64,000 nucleotides of DNA. Origin: Serilophus lunatus. Lineage: Eukaryota > Chordata > Aves > Passeriformes > Eurylaimidae. The translations under genes and the position numbers were made by a program. Location: the NCBI GenBank assembly GCA_013399895.1, contig VXBA01001571.1, positions 310,001 to 374,000 of the forward strand, written 5' to 3'. Below the pieces are notes generated by a model. That model saw nothing but the letters and a program-made list of their open reading frames with translations, did no database searches and was not told the origin of the DNA. Of this stretch, positions 47,110 to 59,729 are shown in pieces; position 1 is the first letter of the stretch, and each line of letters begins with the position of its first letter.

Positions 47110-47300
47110 TTCCAACCAACAACATCTCCCAGTTGTAGTCCTTCTAAAGGAGGACAAAAAACTTTCAGCATCCACCAGGAAGGTTAACATGGCAGGACAC
47201 AAGAAATCCATGAGATTTCTAGAGCATGAAAGGGATAATTTTTTGTCACAGATGTTGGACAGGACTACTTTCTCTAACCTTGTCGAAACTTCTGTCTGCT
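47110..47300 (+). mobile_element. CR1 LINE, ORF2 central fragment
   Basis: Plus-strand reading gives NFQHPPGR and, after a one-base frame change, NMAGHKKSMRFLEHERDNFL, matching the CR1 ORF2 linker between endonuclease and reverse transcriptase (usual DFNHPDICWR...HKQSRRFLECVEDNFLTQ). It lies immediately after another CR1's 3' end on the same strand, so it comes from a separate insertion or a rearranged copy. Confidence 0.65.
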
Positions 47301-50300
47301 TAAAGAAGTGCTGTGTCAAATTCTTTTCACCTTGATAAAACAAATACTTTTTGCACTGATCCGCTTACACAGCACTGTTGTGTAGACAGAGTATTCCTGG
47401 CTGCTCTTTTATCAAGAAAAAAGGATGGATGTCCTTTCGTTAAGGCTATAAAAATTAGTTCCTTATGAGTCAGAGCTTTCTGAAGCAGCTTACTCCTTTC
47501 TCACATAATGGAGCATTCAGCTTTCATCAGCAGTGCTACCACTAACGATCCTAAAACCAGGAGCCTAAAAAAACACGATGAGTCCTTACAGGGAGTCTGG
47601 CAGCAATTATCTTCTTAAATATAGACAGAGCAGATAAATGCTGAGTGGGCCACAAATTTTCAGACAAACAAGAACTTGCTAATGATGGAGTCTTGAAACT
47701 AAGAGGAATGGGACAGTGGGATAACCAATCATTTGCAGATTTCTCTTGCAATGCAACAGTGCCAAGTTCTGCCATAAAAACAACATAGTAGGGAACTTAA
47801 GGTTTCTGGAAGAGAGGATGTGGATATCAAAATTCAAGTATCACTATCAGATGTTAAGGAAAAAGTTTTGAGAACACCATTAAGTTAACTTGTGACCTTA
47901 AAGAAATCTGACCCAATAGTCCATCACCCTCCTTTAAGAGACCAGGATGAAGAGAAAGGCCTTTGTGATATTAGGCAGAACATCCAAAAACATGGCCCAT
48001 ATCTGCAGAGTGAGAATCATGTTCCTCCTGAGTCTTCCCAAGACTGAGTTTCAGAGGTTTTAACTTGCTCCACAGCATTCAGTAATTAGAGGACTTGATC
48101 CTTTGGAAGACTTATGGTCAAGATTTAAAAGCAGGGCCATGATAAATACAAATACCAGCCTAGGATTCTTCAGATTGTAGAATAATCATTAAAAAAAAAT
48201 ATTTAAAGAGACTTTCTGAAAGAGAGAAAAAGGATGGTCTTTTCTAACCATTGATATTTTCTTTAAAGGAAGGGGGGAAAATAAACAAGACCAGGAAACT
48301 ATCATTTGGAGTTAAAAAGTTTTCTTAAAAGTTATCATTGTTTTCATAATTATGCACATTCTATACCAGTTTTTCAAGAGATCACAAAAAGAAGCCTCCA
48401 CAGAAACCAGACAAAGCCTGTCAAGGAATATTTTGCAAGTTAAATTTCTACTTTCCCTAAGTACATTAAAAATGTCAGTGAGAGTTGCATACAAATGGAT
48501 GATTTCTATGCACACATGGTGGAATTCTTGATGTGTGGCTCCAATAAATGGAATTGGATACCTCTTTATGTAGTCAGTGACGTTTTCAAAGATTAAATAA
48601 CATTTGGGGCTTACAGATTTTTTTATATAACTTCATCTCTCTCTTGAATTTCAGTTCAAATACAGGGGTTCGCTCAGGTATTTACTGGAGACTTGTAGGC
48701 ATTTAATTAAGTGCTCCCCAAAAAAGTGTCATTCACAACATCTCAGTGCAAAATGGATACAAACACTGCTGTCTGCCATGCATACTCATTAATAACTGAG
48801 CAATGGAAATTATTATTAAATGGAAAGCAAGTAATGTGCCAAGCAGAAGATGAATGACAGTAACTCAGTCTACAATCCCTGTCTTCAGAATGTTATCTGT
48901 TCCCAGTCAAGAGAACAGGAAACAGAGATACACAGATGCAAACAAAGTTTCAGGACTCCAAACAGAAATAAAATTCATTCTGAGAGGTGATGCTCTTTGG
49001 TAAAGTCTATATTTAATGTGTTCTTTGCAGAGCAATAAACAGAGGAAGGTATGTGGTGTATCACAGATACACCCTTGGTAACTGGAATTCAATACATTCA
49101 TAGACAAAGCCACAAATATGACATTTGATGCCACCAGCTAAAGCCAACGTCTCATCAGTAAAATAAAAGCAAAAATGGCATTTTAAATGAACATTAGGAA
49201 ATATGATTGGATGCCTCCTCTTCTTCACATGTGAAAAGTAAAAGCAACAATCTGAGCCAGGCACCCTGTGTCTTAACAACTAAATGCAACTGCACCTTCT
49301 TGAAGAAACAAATTCCTACCTTCTCATCTTTTCCCCTTAGTCACCCAGTGTCATCTGCTTCAGTTAGGAGGAGTTTCAGCCAACAAGCTCTTAGCCAAAA
49401 CCCAATTTCAGTGACACACTAATCATCTAAAAAACCTGACCATCTGTGTTTCATGAAAGGGAGACGTAAAAATGAGTATTAGCAGCATATTGATGAAACT
49501 GCAAACCAATCTGTCACAACCTCCTTTGCAGTCTCACATGAAAGACACAGTTGGCAGGAATCTAAAAAATTCCATGGGAAAGCTTCTGGAAGAGAAGAAA
49601 GAACTGCTTCAAATAACTCAGTTGTCTGGGAGAGAATAAAAAGGGAATAATTAAAGCATGGCTCTGCCAAACACTAAGAAAACATAGAGACCAGGCAACC
49701 ATCTCTGGTTCTAGTGAAACCAAACACAGGACTCATGCTTCACATCTTCCATTAGCAATACAATACCATAAAGCAATAAAGTCAGTGTGATTTCTGCATG
49801 TTTGGAAGAAGCAGATGAAATGTGTTGGAGAACTTACCATCAAACTTTTTTACCTTCACAAAGGACTCCGTAATACTCCTGAGCACACAGAATCCATAAC
49901 AGCTGTCCCTTATTCCCAGTGAGGATGCACTCTTGGCTCACACTGTGACTACAAAGACCATTCCATCTGAACTTTGCATTTCTCTTCACTGAACTTCTGA
50001 AATTCCAATTGGCCCCAGCCTCAAGTTTCCCAAGATACCTCTGGACTCAATCTCTACCACTTACAATGTTTACTCAACACTCAGTAGCATCCAGAAATTT
50101 GCTGAGGACACATTCTGTTTCACCATCTGGATTTTAGATATATTGGATGGTATCAGGCTCAAATCACACCTGGATGCCATTCATGGGATGCTACTCAACA
50201 ATAAAGTAATTCTTTTCTTCAGAGTTCTCCCCTTTCCTAAGACAATTTTTTCACGCTCTCCAGCATCATCTTTACACATTTTGGGGTTTTTACCATTCCT

Positions 50301-51555
50301 TCATACACATTTTTCTGTCCCAGCATCCAAATCTAACATGGTAATATTCCTATCTTGTTTTAAAAAAATTCAGCTGCCTTTTAGACTTTTTTAATGCAAT
50401 TTTGCCTGAACTATTTCCCACTCACAGTACAAGCTGAATATCTGCTTCATTTGTAGACACAGTCAGGCACATCAATTCCAGTAATGAACTAGAAAGACAA
50501 GATTCACATTTCTGGTGTAAAATTTGAGCAAGCCTATGGAAAGAATCTGGATTTGTATTTGTTCATTCCTAATCACCTTCACTGCTACAAGCGACAGATC
50601 ACTTGCCTGCACTGATTACAACAAAAGTTACTGCCAAGAACACCAGTTAGACCAGCAATTGCTCTACCAATTATATAAAAAAATTGTCATTGCTTCATCA
50701 TTTTTGAAAGTTTTATTGAAAACTGTGCATAACATTAAATTATTAAGTAATGAACCAGTGCATTATCTTTAAAAAAATAAACTGTTCAGCAAATTCACTG
50801 GATTTGACAAAACCTGCTTAACAGAATAGCAAAAAAACCATGAAAAATCTTAAAAATAAAATTTCCTCTGAGTAGTCAAACCAAACAAACCTGGGGTTTG
50901 TATTCTAAATACATCAGTATGATGCTTTCCAATATCCTGGATGACTTGTGAACATTTATTTTTACAACAAAGTGCTTTGGCCACGTGGAGCCCTGCTGAC
51001 GCGTCTTAATACAGAACTTTTCTTACTGGAACAAACCAGCTGCTCCCACAGCTCTGCATACTTCACCAGACAGCAGTATCTGTTTAAAGAAGAATATGAC
51101 AAGCAAGGCACAAAATGATCATCACTCTCATTTATTCTCAGTATCCAGCAAGAGGTTTTTAGCACAGACTCCATTTGGATTGTCTGGACAATACGCCTCC
51201 TCGCAACTCCAGTTTTTTATTTCTCTTGTTCCGTGTTGAACCTGCCTATTCTTGTGGCCTTCCCAACATATTATCAGCAGTAAATTCCAGGATTTACATT
51301 ATGCACAATATGGAAATGAACTTCCTTTTGATTAAAATTTTACCATAGCTGAAGACATCTGTAGTACTGGTGCTATCTTCTTCAAAAATTAATCTTACTA
51401 CAAATCTTCCTGTAAAAACAAAGTTAATTTTAGTTTCCATTTTTCAGTCAGGTGTGATGTGTAATTTATGTCAATGCCTAGCAGAAAGCTGATACATTCA
51501 ATGGCAATGATGGCGTACTAAAAAAACCATATTGATCTTTTTATGATGACAGCCA
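47301..51555. other. Intronic stretch without recognised genes
   Basis: AT-rich intron beyond the GC-rich block. No transposon, RNA gene or exon recognised; all open frames are below 90 codons. Confidence 0.65.
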
Positions 51556-52330
51556 TTGTATAAAAGTCAATATAGCTTTTATTTTAATCTGTACTTAATG
51601 AATTTAAAGGCAAAGAAAAATCTACCACTGCTGCCTGTGATTCACAGAAGTCCTTCCCCCAGCTCCACAGAAACAACAGAGTATAACCAGACTGGGACAC
51701 GGTGGGTGGTAACACATCCTCCCAAACCCTGTACCCCCAGTAGTCAGAGCCTTTTCCTGCTACTCATGGCCCCATCGTCCAATTCCTGCAAACCTAATAG
51801 CAAAGCAGACAAAAATAAACCAAGAATCTCCAAAGTCCTGACAGCTCCTTCACACACAGGTCTACACTCTGTTCTCCAGTGCTTTTTCAGGCATGGGGCA
51901 GTGCTTCAGGCCCTTTACAGGGCAGGCACCAAAACAAGAGTCCATTCAAACCTGGCCTCACTCAGTCACACTTTCAGCCCCCTCCGACAAAGCAAACAAA
52001 GCAGCGAGTCCCCGGCTCTGTATTATCACTTAGCAAATATTTACCCAAAAGAGTCACAGAATCAGACAACACTTCCAGGGATGGCGAGTCGCACTAAGAA
52101 AGCTGCAGCACCTTGGATCACGGGGGGTTTAGGCTCAAATGAAGGGGTACCCAAGGCTTCTGTATGAAACCAAGCCCCGGTGCTTGTGGTGCCAGGCAGT
52201 GACCCACAGCCACAGCTGGAGGCTCCCAAAGAGACAAGCACCCCCTGAAACCACGCTTGGAGCACAACACACAAATTTAAAGCCATGTGAGACTTTCCTA
52301 TCAAATTTCAAGGTAACACAGGTGAATCAC
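51556..52330 (+). other. GC-richer pocket with a 203-codon open frame
   Basis: The plus-strand frame 51556-52167 is the longest uninterrupted ATG-started frame in this half of the intron. The first 20 or so codons come from AT-rich flank; the rest is rich in P, S, T and K without a domain, signal peptide or membrane segment. GC and CpG rise here (for example CCCCGGCTC, GGCGAGTCGCAC, CACGGGGGG near 52010-52130). No splice context or repeat family recognised. A chance frame in a GC-richer patch is most likely; a non-coding transcript or regulatory patch is possible. Confidence 0.2.
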
Positions 52331-53837
52331 TAGTTTAGTAAAATTCTGTATTTCCTAGAATGCCCAGCACGAACCTTGTCATCAAAATGACTTCTTACAG
52401 TACCGAGCCCATGTCTATACACACTCAGTGTGTATCCATTGCCAACTTGACATGAAACAAACTCCACTACAGTCCAGCTTCTTACATTAATAAACACCAG
52501 AAAAACACAGTAAAAAAAACCCCATACAGTTTCTTTCACACCAAGACTTCAGAATATGCAATACTATAAAAGTTACTGTATTTTCTTAAACGAGTAAAAA
52601 CACACTGATCTTAATTTTCATGTGCTTTTCTGCACTTGTTATTTCTTTGATTACCATGTCTAGCTTTGTTCTTTCTTGCAGTGTAAAAATGTGTTGGTAT
52701 ATTAAACTGTTACTAAGTGTGTACAGATGTATAGCTTCTATTTGAGCAGCTCAGGGACTGGTAACCATGGCACTGCTTCCAAGAATAGAATTATCATCTG
52801 TAACAGCACTCATGCTGTGGCAGTTGACAGAATGGTTATAAATATATCTATTAGCAGCCTGAGCTGAATCTTTAAACAGCACTATAGGGACAGGAGTTGG
52901 CTAAAAATAGCTTGACAATATTGCATTTGAACACTTGTCCTCAGAAACACTTTGTCACATCCAGAAAAATTTCAATTTTTTTTTTTCCTGCATGAAGCTG
53001 AAAATGAACTTCTGTGGCACACAGGAGACAGACAGTGTGACATTTTTTGACCTCCCTCCCCCTAGAACACTACAAATAAAAGCACAACAGTAACAATCTT
53101 GAAAAGGCTGCTATAAAACATGAAGTGATGCCTAGAATTTAAAGTACATGAAGCAAGGGCAGAATCAAAAATCATTTTACGAGGAGAAAAAAAAAAGAAC
53201 ACATGGCAATCAAGAGCCCACAAATAATCTGTCTGAGCTGCTGGAGCTCAGCTTCATTCTAATACACTTCCCTAGAACTGGAACGGGGAAATTATGGTCA
53301 CACAGTTGTTACTAACAACTGTATGAGCCACTATTCAGATGAATAAAGGAAAATTGTCTCAAAACAGATTTCTAAATTCAGAAATCATGAATTCAGACAA
53401 ACAATCTCAGTTTTGCTTGCTGCTTTTAGTATTTTCATCATCTTTCTGATCACAGTTGATACTACTGTGCAGTAATACCACTGTGGCCAGTTTAATCAGC
53501 TGATGAAAAACAAACAAGCATCCTTTATTAGTCAGGGGAATGTTTACATCCCTTTAAATTATCAAATAAAAATACAGGCTTCTAATTGCCTAAAAAGCAA
53601 CTGTACACTGGAAAATATGGCTCATCAAAAAAAAAAAAAAAAGATATGAATGATGAAAGTCTCCACAACGATGTGCTTCAGAGTAAATCACGTTACAGAG
53701 CAAAGAATATTTTAGCTGACAGGAAATCTCTGGAGGTTCTCTGATCACCCCTCTGCTCAACACAGAGGTTGTTTCATTGAGTCAGATTCTGAAAATGGAG
53801 ATTCTGCAACATCTCTGAGCAGCCATTTTGTGTCTGA
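52331..53837. other. Intronic stretch without recognised genes
   Basis: AT-rich intron with a T run at 52976-52986 and a 16-A run at 53627-53642. No transposon body recognised beside either run. Confidence 0.65.
53627..53642. repeat. Poly-A run (16)
   Basis: Uninterrupted A run on the plus strand, without a recognisable retrotransposed body before it. Confidence 0.9.
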
Positions 53838-53905
53838 GTGCCCTCCCTGTGAACAAGAATCTTCCTAATATCTGCCTGCAGTTTCTCATGTTCCACCTTG
53901 TGCCT
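53838..53905 (-). mobile_element. CR1 LINE fragment, reverse orientation (tentative)
   Basis: CCCTCCCTGTGAACAAGAAT followed by CTTCCTAATATCTGCCTGCA resembles the reverse complement of the late ORF2/3' region of CR1. Its oppositely oriented neighbour starts about 40 bp away. Confidence 0.5.
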
Positions 53906-53943
53906 TCTGCCTGCAATCCAGGTGGTGCCCAGTGACAGACACT

Positions 53944-53994
53944 GGTGATGGGCACAGACTGAAACACAGGAGGTTTCCTCTGAATAACAGGAAA
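53944..53994 (+). mobile_element. CR1 LINE, left part (split by an LTR fragment)
   Basis: GATGGGCACAGACTGAAACA followed by CAGGAGGTTTCCTCTGAATA and ACAGGAAA follows the CR1 consensus exactly up to the point where LTR sequence begins. It continues at 54096. Confidence 0.82.
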
Positions 53995-54095
53995 GATCCC
54001 TGAATTATCAACCTGTTTCCAGCACAGATCCAAAGTTCAGCCCCATACCAACTGCTATGAATAAAATTAACTCTCTTGCAGCCAAACCCAGCACA
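53995..54095 (-). mobile_element. LTR 5'-end fragment (101 bp) within a CR1
   Basis: On the minus strand it begins TGTGCTGGGTTTGGCTG and continues GAGAGTTAATTTTATTCAT, ATAGCAGTTGGTATGGGGCT and CTGTGCTGGAAACAGG: the first 100 bases of a common songbird LTR. The remaining several hundred bases of the LTR are absent. It sits inside a CR1 that is colinear on both sides with about 16 bases missing. Confidence 0.8.
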
Positions 54096-54262
54096 GGGGG
54101 ACTGAGCACTGGAACAGGCTGCCCAGGGAGGCTGTGGAGTCTCCCGCCTTTAACATATTCCAAAGGCATCTGGATGTGATCCTGGACACCTGATTTGAGG
54201 AGGCCCTGTTTGAGCAGGGTTGGACAGGATGCCCTCAAGGTGTGCCTTCCATTCTGATGTAC
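54096..54262 (+). mobile_element. CR1 LINE, right part (continuation after LTR fragment)
   Basis: GACTGAGCACTGGAACAGGC, TGCCCAGGGAGGCTGTGGAG and CATCTGGATGTGATCCTGG, then GAGCAGGGTTGGACAGGATG and CTTCCATTCTGATGT, the CR1 tail. It continues the copy that starts at 53944. Confidence 0.88.
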
Positions 54263-56465
54263 ATTTTGTTGTACAGTTCCCAATGCAAGTGAAAACAAGA
54301 CTCTTGGAAAGAAAAAGTGTCTCCCAGCCAAAACCAAATACAGCTTTTAGAGTAGGTTTTTATTACACCTTCCATCTTTCTTGAGGATTATTTAAGGATG
54401 AACTGCAATTTAAATAGAACAAGTTCTCTCTCTTGTATCCTTTTTAAAGCCTTATTTTTGGTAAGATAATGTAATGTGCCATATAAAACTTAAGTACTAA
54501 AAAAGTAAACTCTGCTGTAGTAGGAGACTTGAATATTCAGGCGAGAAAATTAAGCTCTTGGGATAATTAGAATTGCTGTTTTCATAAGGCATATGGATCA
54601 ACTTGGTCATGGCAGCGAACTCAGGCTGCAAAAAAAAAAAAAAAATTAACACCTCCACACAAATTTGTCCCTCATCAACTACACACCACTTCTGTCTTTA
54701 AAGTTGAAACACTCCTAATTTTTTTTAGCAGTATCATGGGGGAATTAGAACATAGAGCAGACATTACAACTCTGAACTTCTGAAAAATTTATATAAACAC
54801 TGACAGCACTACTCTACATCTCTCTAGGATTTTTGCATATCTGCCAAGATTTTTACTCAACCAGTCAAAATGCGATGCTGAGGACTAAAGGAAAGTGATG
54901 TCAGATCTGGTCAAATACTTCATCAAACAGAAAAATTAATGACAAAATAAGCCTTTAGAATGAGCAATAGCTTGACTGATAGCATCCTTTTAAAACATCA
55001 TTTAGGCAACTGATTTTCACAAATAAAACAAAAATTAAATGAAACCTCTGTGCAAATGAAATTAATTTTTGTTCCACTTAACTTCAATGTCTACTACCAA
55101 AGTGCTGCTATTCCAAGGGTGCAAAAGCTTTGCTAAGAGTTCCAGTTCAGCTTGGGTCACAAATTTAAACTGAGTAATATGACTATTACTTTATGACTCT
55201 GTTCTGGTATGAATCTTTGGTCAAGTAGCATTTGATGCTCATCAGAATGAGTTTTTCTCCTCAATTAACTTGCTGCATGTATTACCTTAGAAGTAAAAGT
55301 AGAATATCAAAAGTTGCCTGAATTTATTATAAGTTAATCAGATAGTCTAAAATTGATCGTTAGCAAGTATCAGTTGGCTGGATCCAATCATATAAATGGG
55401 CCCCTAATTGGATAAAGCAGCAGTTCCTAAGCAAGAGCTACTGAAGCCAAGAAAAGGTACATTTAAAGTTCAACACAGATAGAAAAATAAAAATTATTTT
55501 AAAACCCCTGCACTATCATTGTTTGATATACAACTTTGGAGACAACATTTATTCCAAGAAGTAACTGACTATATTTATGGGTGCCGTGTTTAATCTCAGT
55601 CACAGTGCCATCTGGTGACTATTTATACTCTTATACATTTTAAATAGATGGTATGTTTTGGGCTCATCCAACAACCTCATGTCACCCATTAACCTCCTCC
55701 TAAGTTTTATGTGAAGCTGAGGTCAGAGACAATCCTATGGCAACTGGAATGGTTCAAGATTTCCAGTTTGTATGTTCCTCTTGTGACCTCAGAAGTGCAC
55801 TAGGAACATAGTGGACTTTAACCACGGAGGCACATGAATATTGCTATAAAATAATAAAGTTTCTGTTGCTGGAAATGAACAGCATGATCTCAAGAATAAG
55901 ATAAATGGAAAGGTTTGTGTTTTGTTTCTTTTCCCTGGAATCCGGCCTCTAAGATCCAGCTATGCAAGGACAAGCAGTGCTAACTGTTTTTCAAGTTCTG
56001 CTGCTAAAATTACCACAGCTTTCATTGAAAAGTGGCAGCAGATAAATTTAGTGATGACAAATTGGAGTATCAATTATAAAATTTATTGATCAGTTTACTG
56101 TGTTCAAAAATGAAAAACTTCAATAGACTTCCAAGGCTTGTTATATATTTTATCTATTAACAATTTACAGAAGTTATTGGCCAAGTTCTGACACTTTGAT
56201 GAAGGCAGCAACACGGGAAAAAGATTTCTTATGTTGATGTTGACCTTTATTTTTCCCCCTTCCTCCAACTCACAACAAATATTCCCATCATTATCCATCC
56301 TTCACCTCTTCCCACAGCAGAGTAAGTGACAAAACTGTAATTCATTGCTTATCTATAAGAGGAGCAACCATACTACACCTGGAAACATTTTTCCTTAATC
56401 CAGACACACTGAAATAATAATATCCGATTGGAATTTAGGAAAGTACAAACAACTCCCCAAACTGG
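54263..56465. other. Intronic stretch without recognised genes
   Basis: AT-rich intron with a 16-A run at 54630-54645. Around 55565-55630 lies a short structured segment described in the findings. No gene recognised. Confidence 0.65.
54630..54645. repeat. Poly-A run (16)
   Basis: Uninterrupted A run on the plus strand, followed by ordinary intron. Confidence 0.9.
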
Positions 56466-56532
56466 GGGTCAAAACTAGATGATCCTTAGGGACTCTTCCA
56501 ACCCAAACCATTCAGTGATTCTATGATTCTAT
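56466..56532 (+). mobile_element. CR1 LINE, 3'-end fragment
   Basis: CTAGATGATCCTTAGGGACT, CTTCCAACCCAAACCATTCA and GTGATTCTATGATTCTATTC: the CR1 3' terminus with its octamer repeats. Only about 65 bp remain. Confidence 0.9.
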
Positions 56533-58204
56533 TCAGCCAAAAGATTAATGTTGCATTAAGAAAAAGGCAGCTATTGAACACAAATTTTAAGTAGACTTCT
56601 GTCTCTCCTTCCTGGATAAAAAGATTCCATGTAATACTACACCTCTTAAAGTTTTGCAACAGGTGTAATGAACTTCATATGAAACAAACTGTGCATACCT
56701 GATGAGTTAGAAAATTCATTCATATTGTTGTTTGTAATGATCACTAACAGCTACCTCAATTTCTAGTCCAGTGTTTCATCTGTTATTAAATACATCACAA
56801 GGAATCAAGTGAATAAAACATTAACTATTGCTTCAGCTGCTACTTGTAGCAGCAGTAACAAAATGCTTCAACTATTTATTCCATGAGAAAAACAGCTGAC
56901 AGAGAGAGAACAACTATTTCCTATCTTCCTGTGGAAGGCACTATTACATTCCATTTAGAGAAGAACTTTCAGCAGGCCTGGTATTCACTGCATAAAATGG
57001 GAAAGGCTATAGCCAAAAAAACAAAATCCACTGTTTCTAAAAGTTTCACTGGAAGAAACTGCCACAATTCCACACTCAGGCAAGTACAACTATTCTGAAC
57101 ATACTACGCAGGTCAACAATCTGTGATTAAATTTTCTTTCCATAAATCATGCTATTAATAAATTTTGCCATTATTCACTGTTTTCTAGAAAGCAGTTAAC
57201 CCCCAAAGGTAACAGTTTTGGTTTTCAAGGGTAATACAACCTACCCCTGACAACAATGAGTATACACAACTATTTGATAAATTGGAGGGAAAAAAGACTC
57301 AATCTTTCCCAAGGACTAGTAATTAAACTCATCCATTCTCTTACATTAATATTCCAGCATGCCACAGAATCATTTCCTATTCCCTTCCATGAATATTCAT
57401 TAGAGAAGTGACTGTCCACCTCCCTCATGTTTTCATCATTTAAAACATGCTCTCATCCAGGCTGGGCAGTCCTGTAGCACTGCAGTGCCCTGGGAGGAGA
57501 GGGCCAGAATTTGTATTTCTGGTGCATTGTATTGAGCTCACAAGGCCTCGGGGATTGAGGTTTGTCCACTTTGCTCCAAGTGACCTGGTTGCAACTTTAT
57601 TTTGAGGTTTAGCTGTCACAACAATTTGTCCCCCTAATCAAGATACTATGTTCAATTTGTTTTATTTGTATTGGTACAACCACAGTTTTATATACAGAGC
57701 TGTAAGACACAATTATTCTATGGAGAATGAGATGTTTATGAACAAGATAATGATGTGGTGTAAATAAATACAGGCCTTGCCTGATGATGGATGCTTTGAG
57801 AGGTGGTTGCAGCAGAGCTGTTCAGGCATGGCATGATTAGAGAAGGGACACACTCGACACTGGAAATCCCAAAGGCTATAAATCACTCACCAACAAGCAG
57901 ATAAGGAAATGCAGATACACAGCTGGACAAAAACCCTACTTAGGGCTAACAAAGAGAACAAATAACATCTCACATATGCTGATTTTGGATCAGCCTTACA
58001 GTAGTGGGAGGGTGGGCACAGTTCCTACCCCTTTTCCTAGTGTTAAGAATTCAGTATATAACTCCAGCTGTATTGTTATTCTTCCTGTAATGACTGGATC
58101 TGGACTAATAATAATTAAAAGGTTATAATTTCAATATTAAACACTGTACTAATACTAAATTGCTGGCTTAGCTGTGTTGGGTGTACTTTCTCTTTGCATG
58201 TAAA
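56533..58204. other. Intronic stretch without recognised genes
   Basis: AT-rich intron with a modestly GC-richer patch at 57460-57600 that I cannot assign. No exon or repeat family recognised. Confidence 0.6.
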
Positions 58205-58282
58205 ACAATGAAGGATGGCATCAGGTGACTTCCAGAGGTGCCATCAAATCTCATCCATTCTGTGGGCCTGATTCTGTGAATG
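58205..58282 (+). mobile_element. CR1 LINE, 3'-end fragment
   Basis: GTGACTTCCAGAGGTGCCAT, then CATCCATTCTGTGGGCCTGA and TTCTGTGAATG follow the end of the CR1 subfamily that terminates in ATTCTGTG octamers. Confidence 0.7.
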
Positions 58283-59729
58283 ATACTCTATAAATAAATA
58301 CCTAGATAAATAAATAGATGCCAGTGTTGTGTTTCCTTTAACTCCCTTTGCTGTGTGTGTTCTTCTGCCTTATCTCAGACCTACAGTTGTACTGTACTTT
58401 TTGGCAGTTACTGCTCTCATTTGTGCTGTGCAGCTTCCAGACAGTGAATATAACTCTATAACTCTATAATATAACTGATAATTTTCCTTAATGAATTAGA
58501 ATCTGAAAGTTCAAATAATTTTGTATTTGTACTTAAGTTTTCAACCTCAGTAGTGATGACTATGATGTAGAATATAACTAGCATCATACATTCTTGAGAA
58601 TTTTTCATGTACCGGTGAAAAATGCCACAGGAATGCTGCAGATCACTCAAGAGAAACAGAAAGATGATAACACGACTACAAAAACACACTGTTTGATTCT
58701 GAAAAATGTCTCTCCATTCTTTCCTATTCAGCACTTTGACCTTGAAGCCTTTGGATGAAAAATGGCATGGAGCAACCCACACCAGTATGGAAAAGTATCC
58801 TCTCTTACCCTGAATTGGGCTAAGGTCTTGGAAAGGAGATTTCCGATCCAAAATGACTTTGATAAGCTACTGGGTCTCCTGCTGCCGTCAGAAATATTTA
58901 TGCCAAGAAAGCACAGTTAAGAGAAGTTAACCTGTAAAGCCCACTTTTATAATAAGGGGAAAATCTATTCAAAATCCTTTTCCTGCTTGTTTCAAGCTGA
59001 ACCACTCCAAGCAATTGCCCTTTATACCAAGCTATTCATGTGCCAAGGCATTGGTAGCTTGATGTAACAAAGAATCTCCTCTTGACTTCAAAAGTTACTA
59101 AACTTCATTCAAACTGCCACATCCCAACCACAGGGTATCATGTCACCTTTCATAACTAGAACATTCAGCAAAAAACCTCAGAGTAAAAATTCAGTTCACA
59201 GAACTTTTACAGGGTGAAGGTTCATTGAGCTTCTCAGGATGTCTCACAAGAAAGTGAGAATCTTTCTACAAGGACAAGTAACTGTTTGTGTACAATTTCA
59301 TGTCATCTCTTAGTGGAAATAAAATAGCCCCACATTTGTATTAAACAAATAATGGTGGTTGGTTTTAATTCCACTTTCAAGTTACGACTAGTCACTAAGA
59401 ACACTGGAAGACCCAGTCAGGCAGCAAATGAAAGAGATTTCTGAAAGTAAACACATTCAAATGCTTGACTTGAGCTTTCACCTAAATAAGCATCGTCAAA
59501 AGTGGCACATTTTCAAGCATGTGTTAAACAGAAACAGCAGCAGTCAACTTTCCATTTTAAATGAACAAATTTGTAAACTTGTTTAGAAAGAAGTAAATTA
59601 AGAACTGACAAAAATGACAGCTGAAAGCAGTAAAACAGTCATGGTAGGTTTTTTCCTAAATATAAATTAAGCAAGACTGAAATATCTTCAGTTTCATTTG
59701 TAAAAACAAGTTGCTATTTTTCTTGTTTC

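Noticed and set aside
58456..58851. 131-codon minus-strand open frame
   Set aside because: No domain, no splice context and random-looking composition in AT-rich intron.
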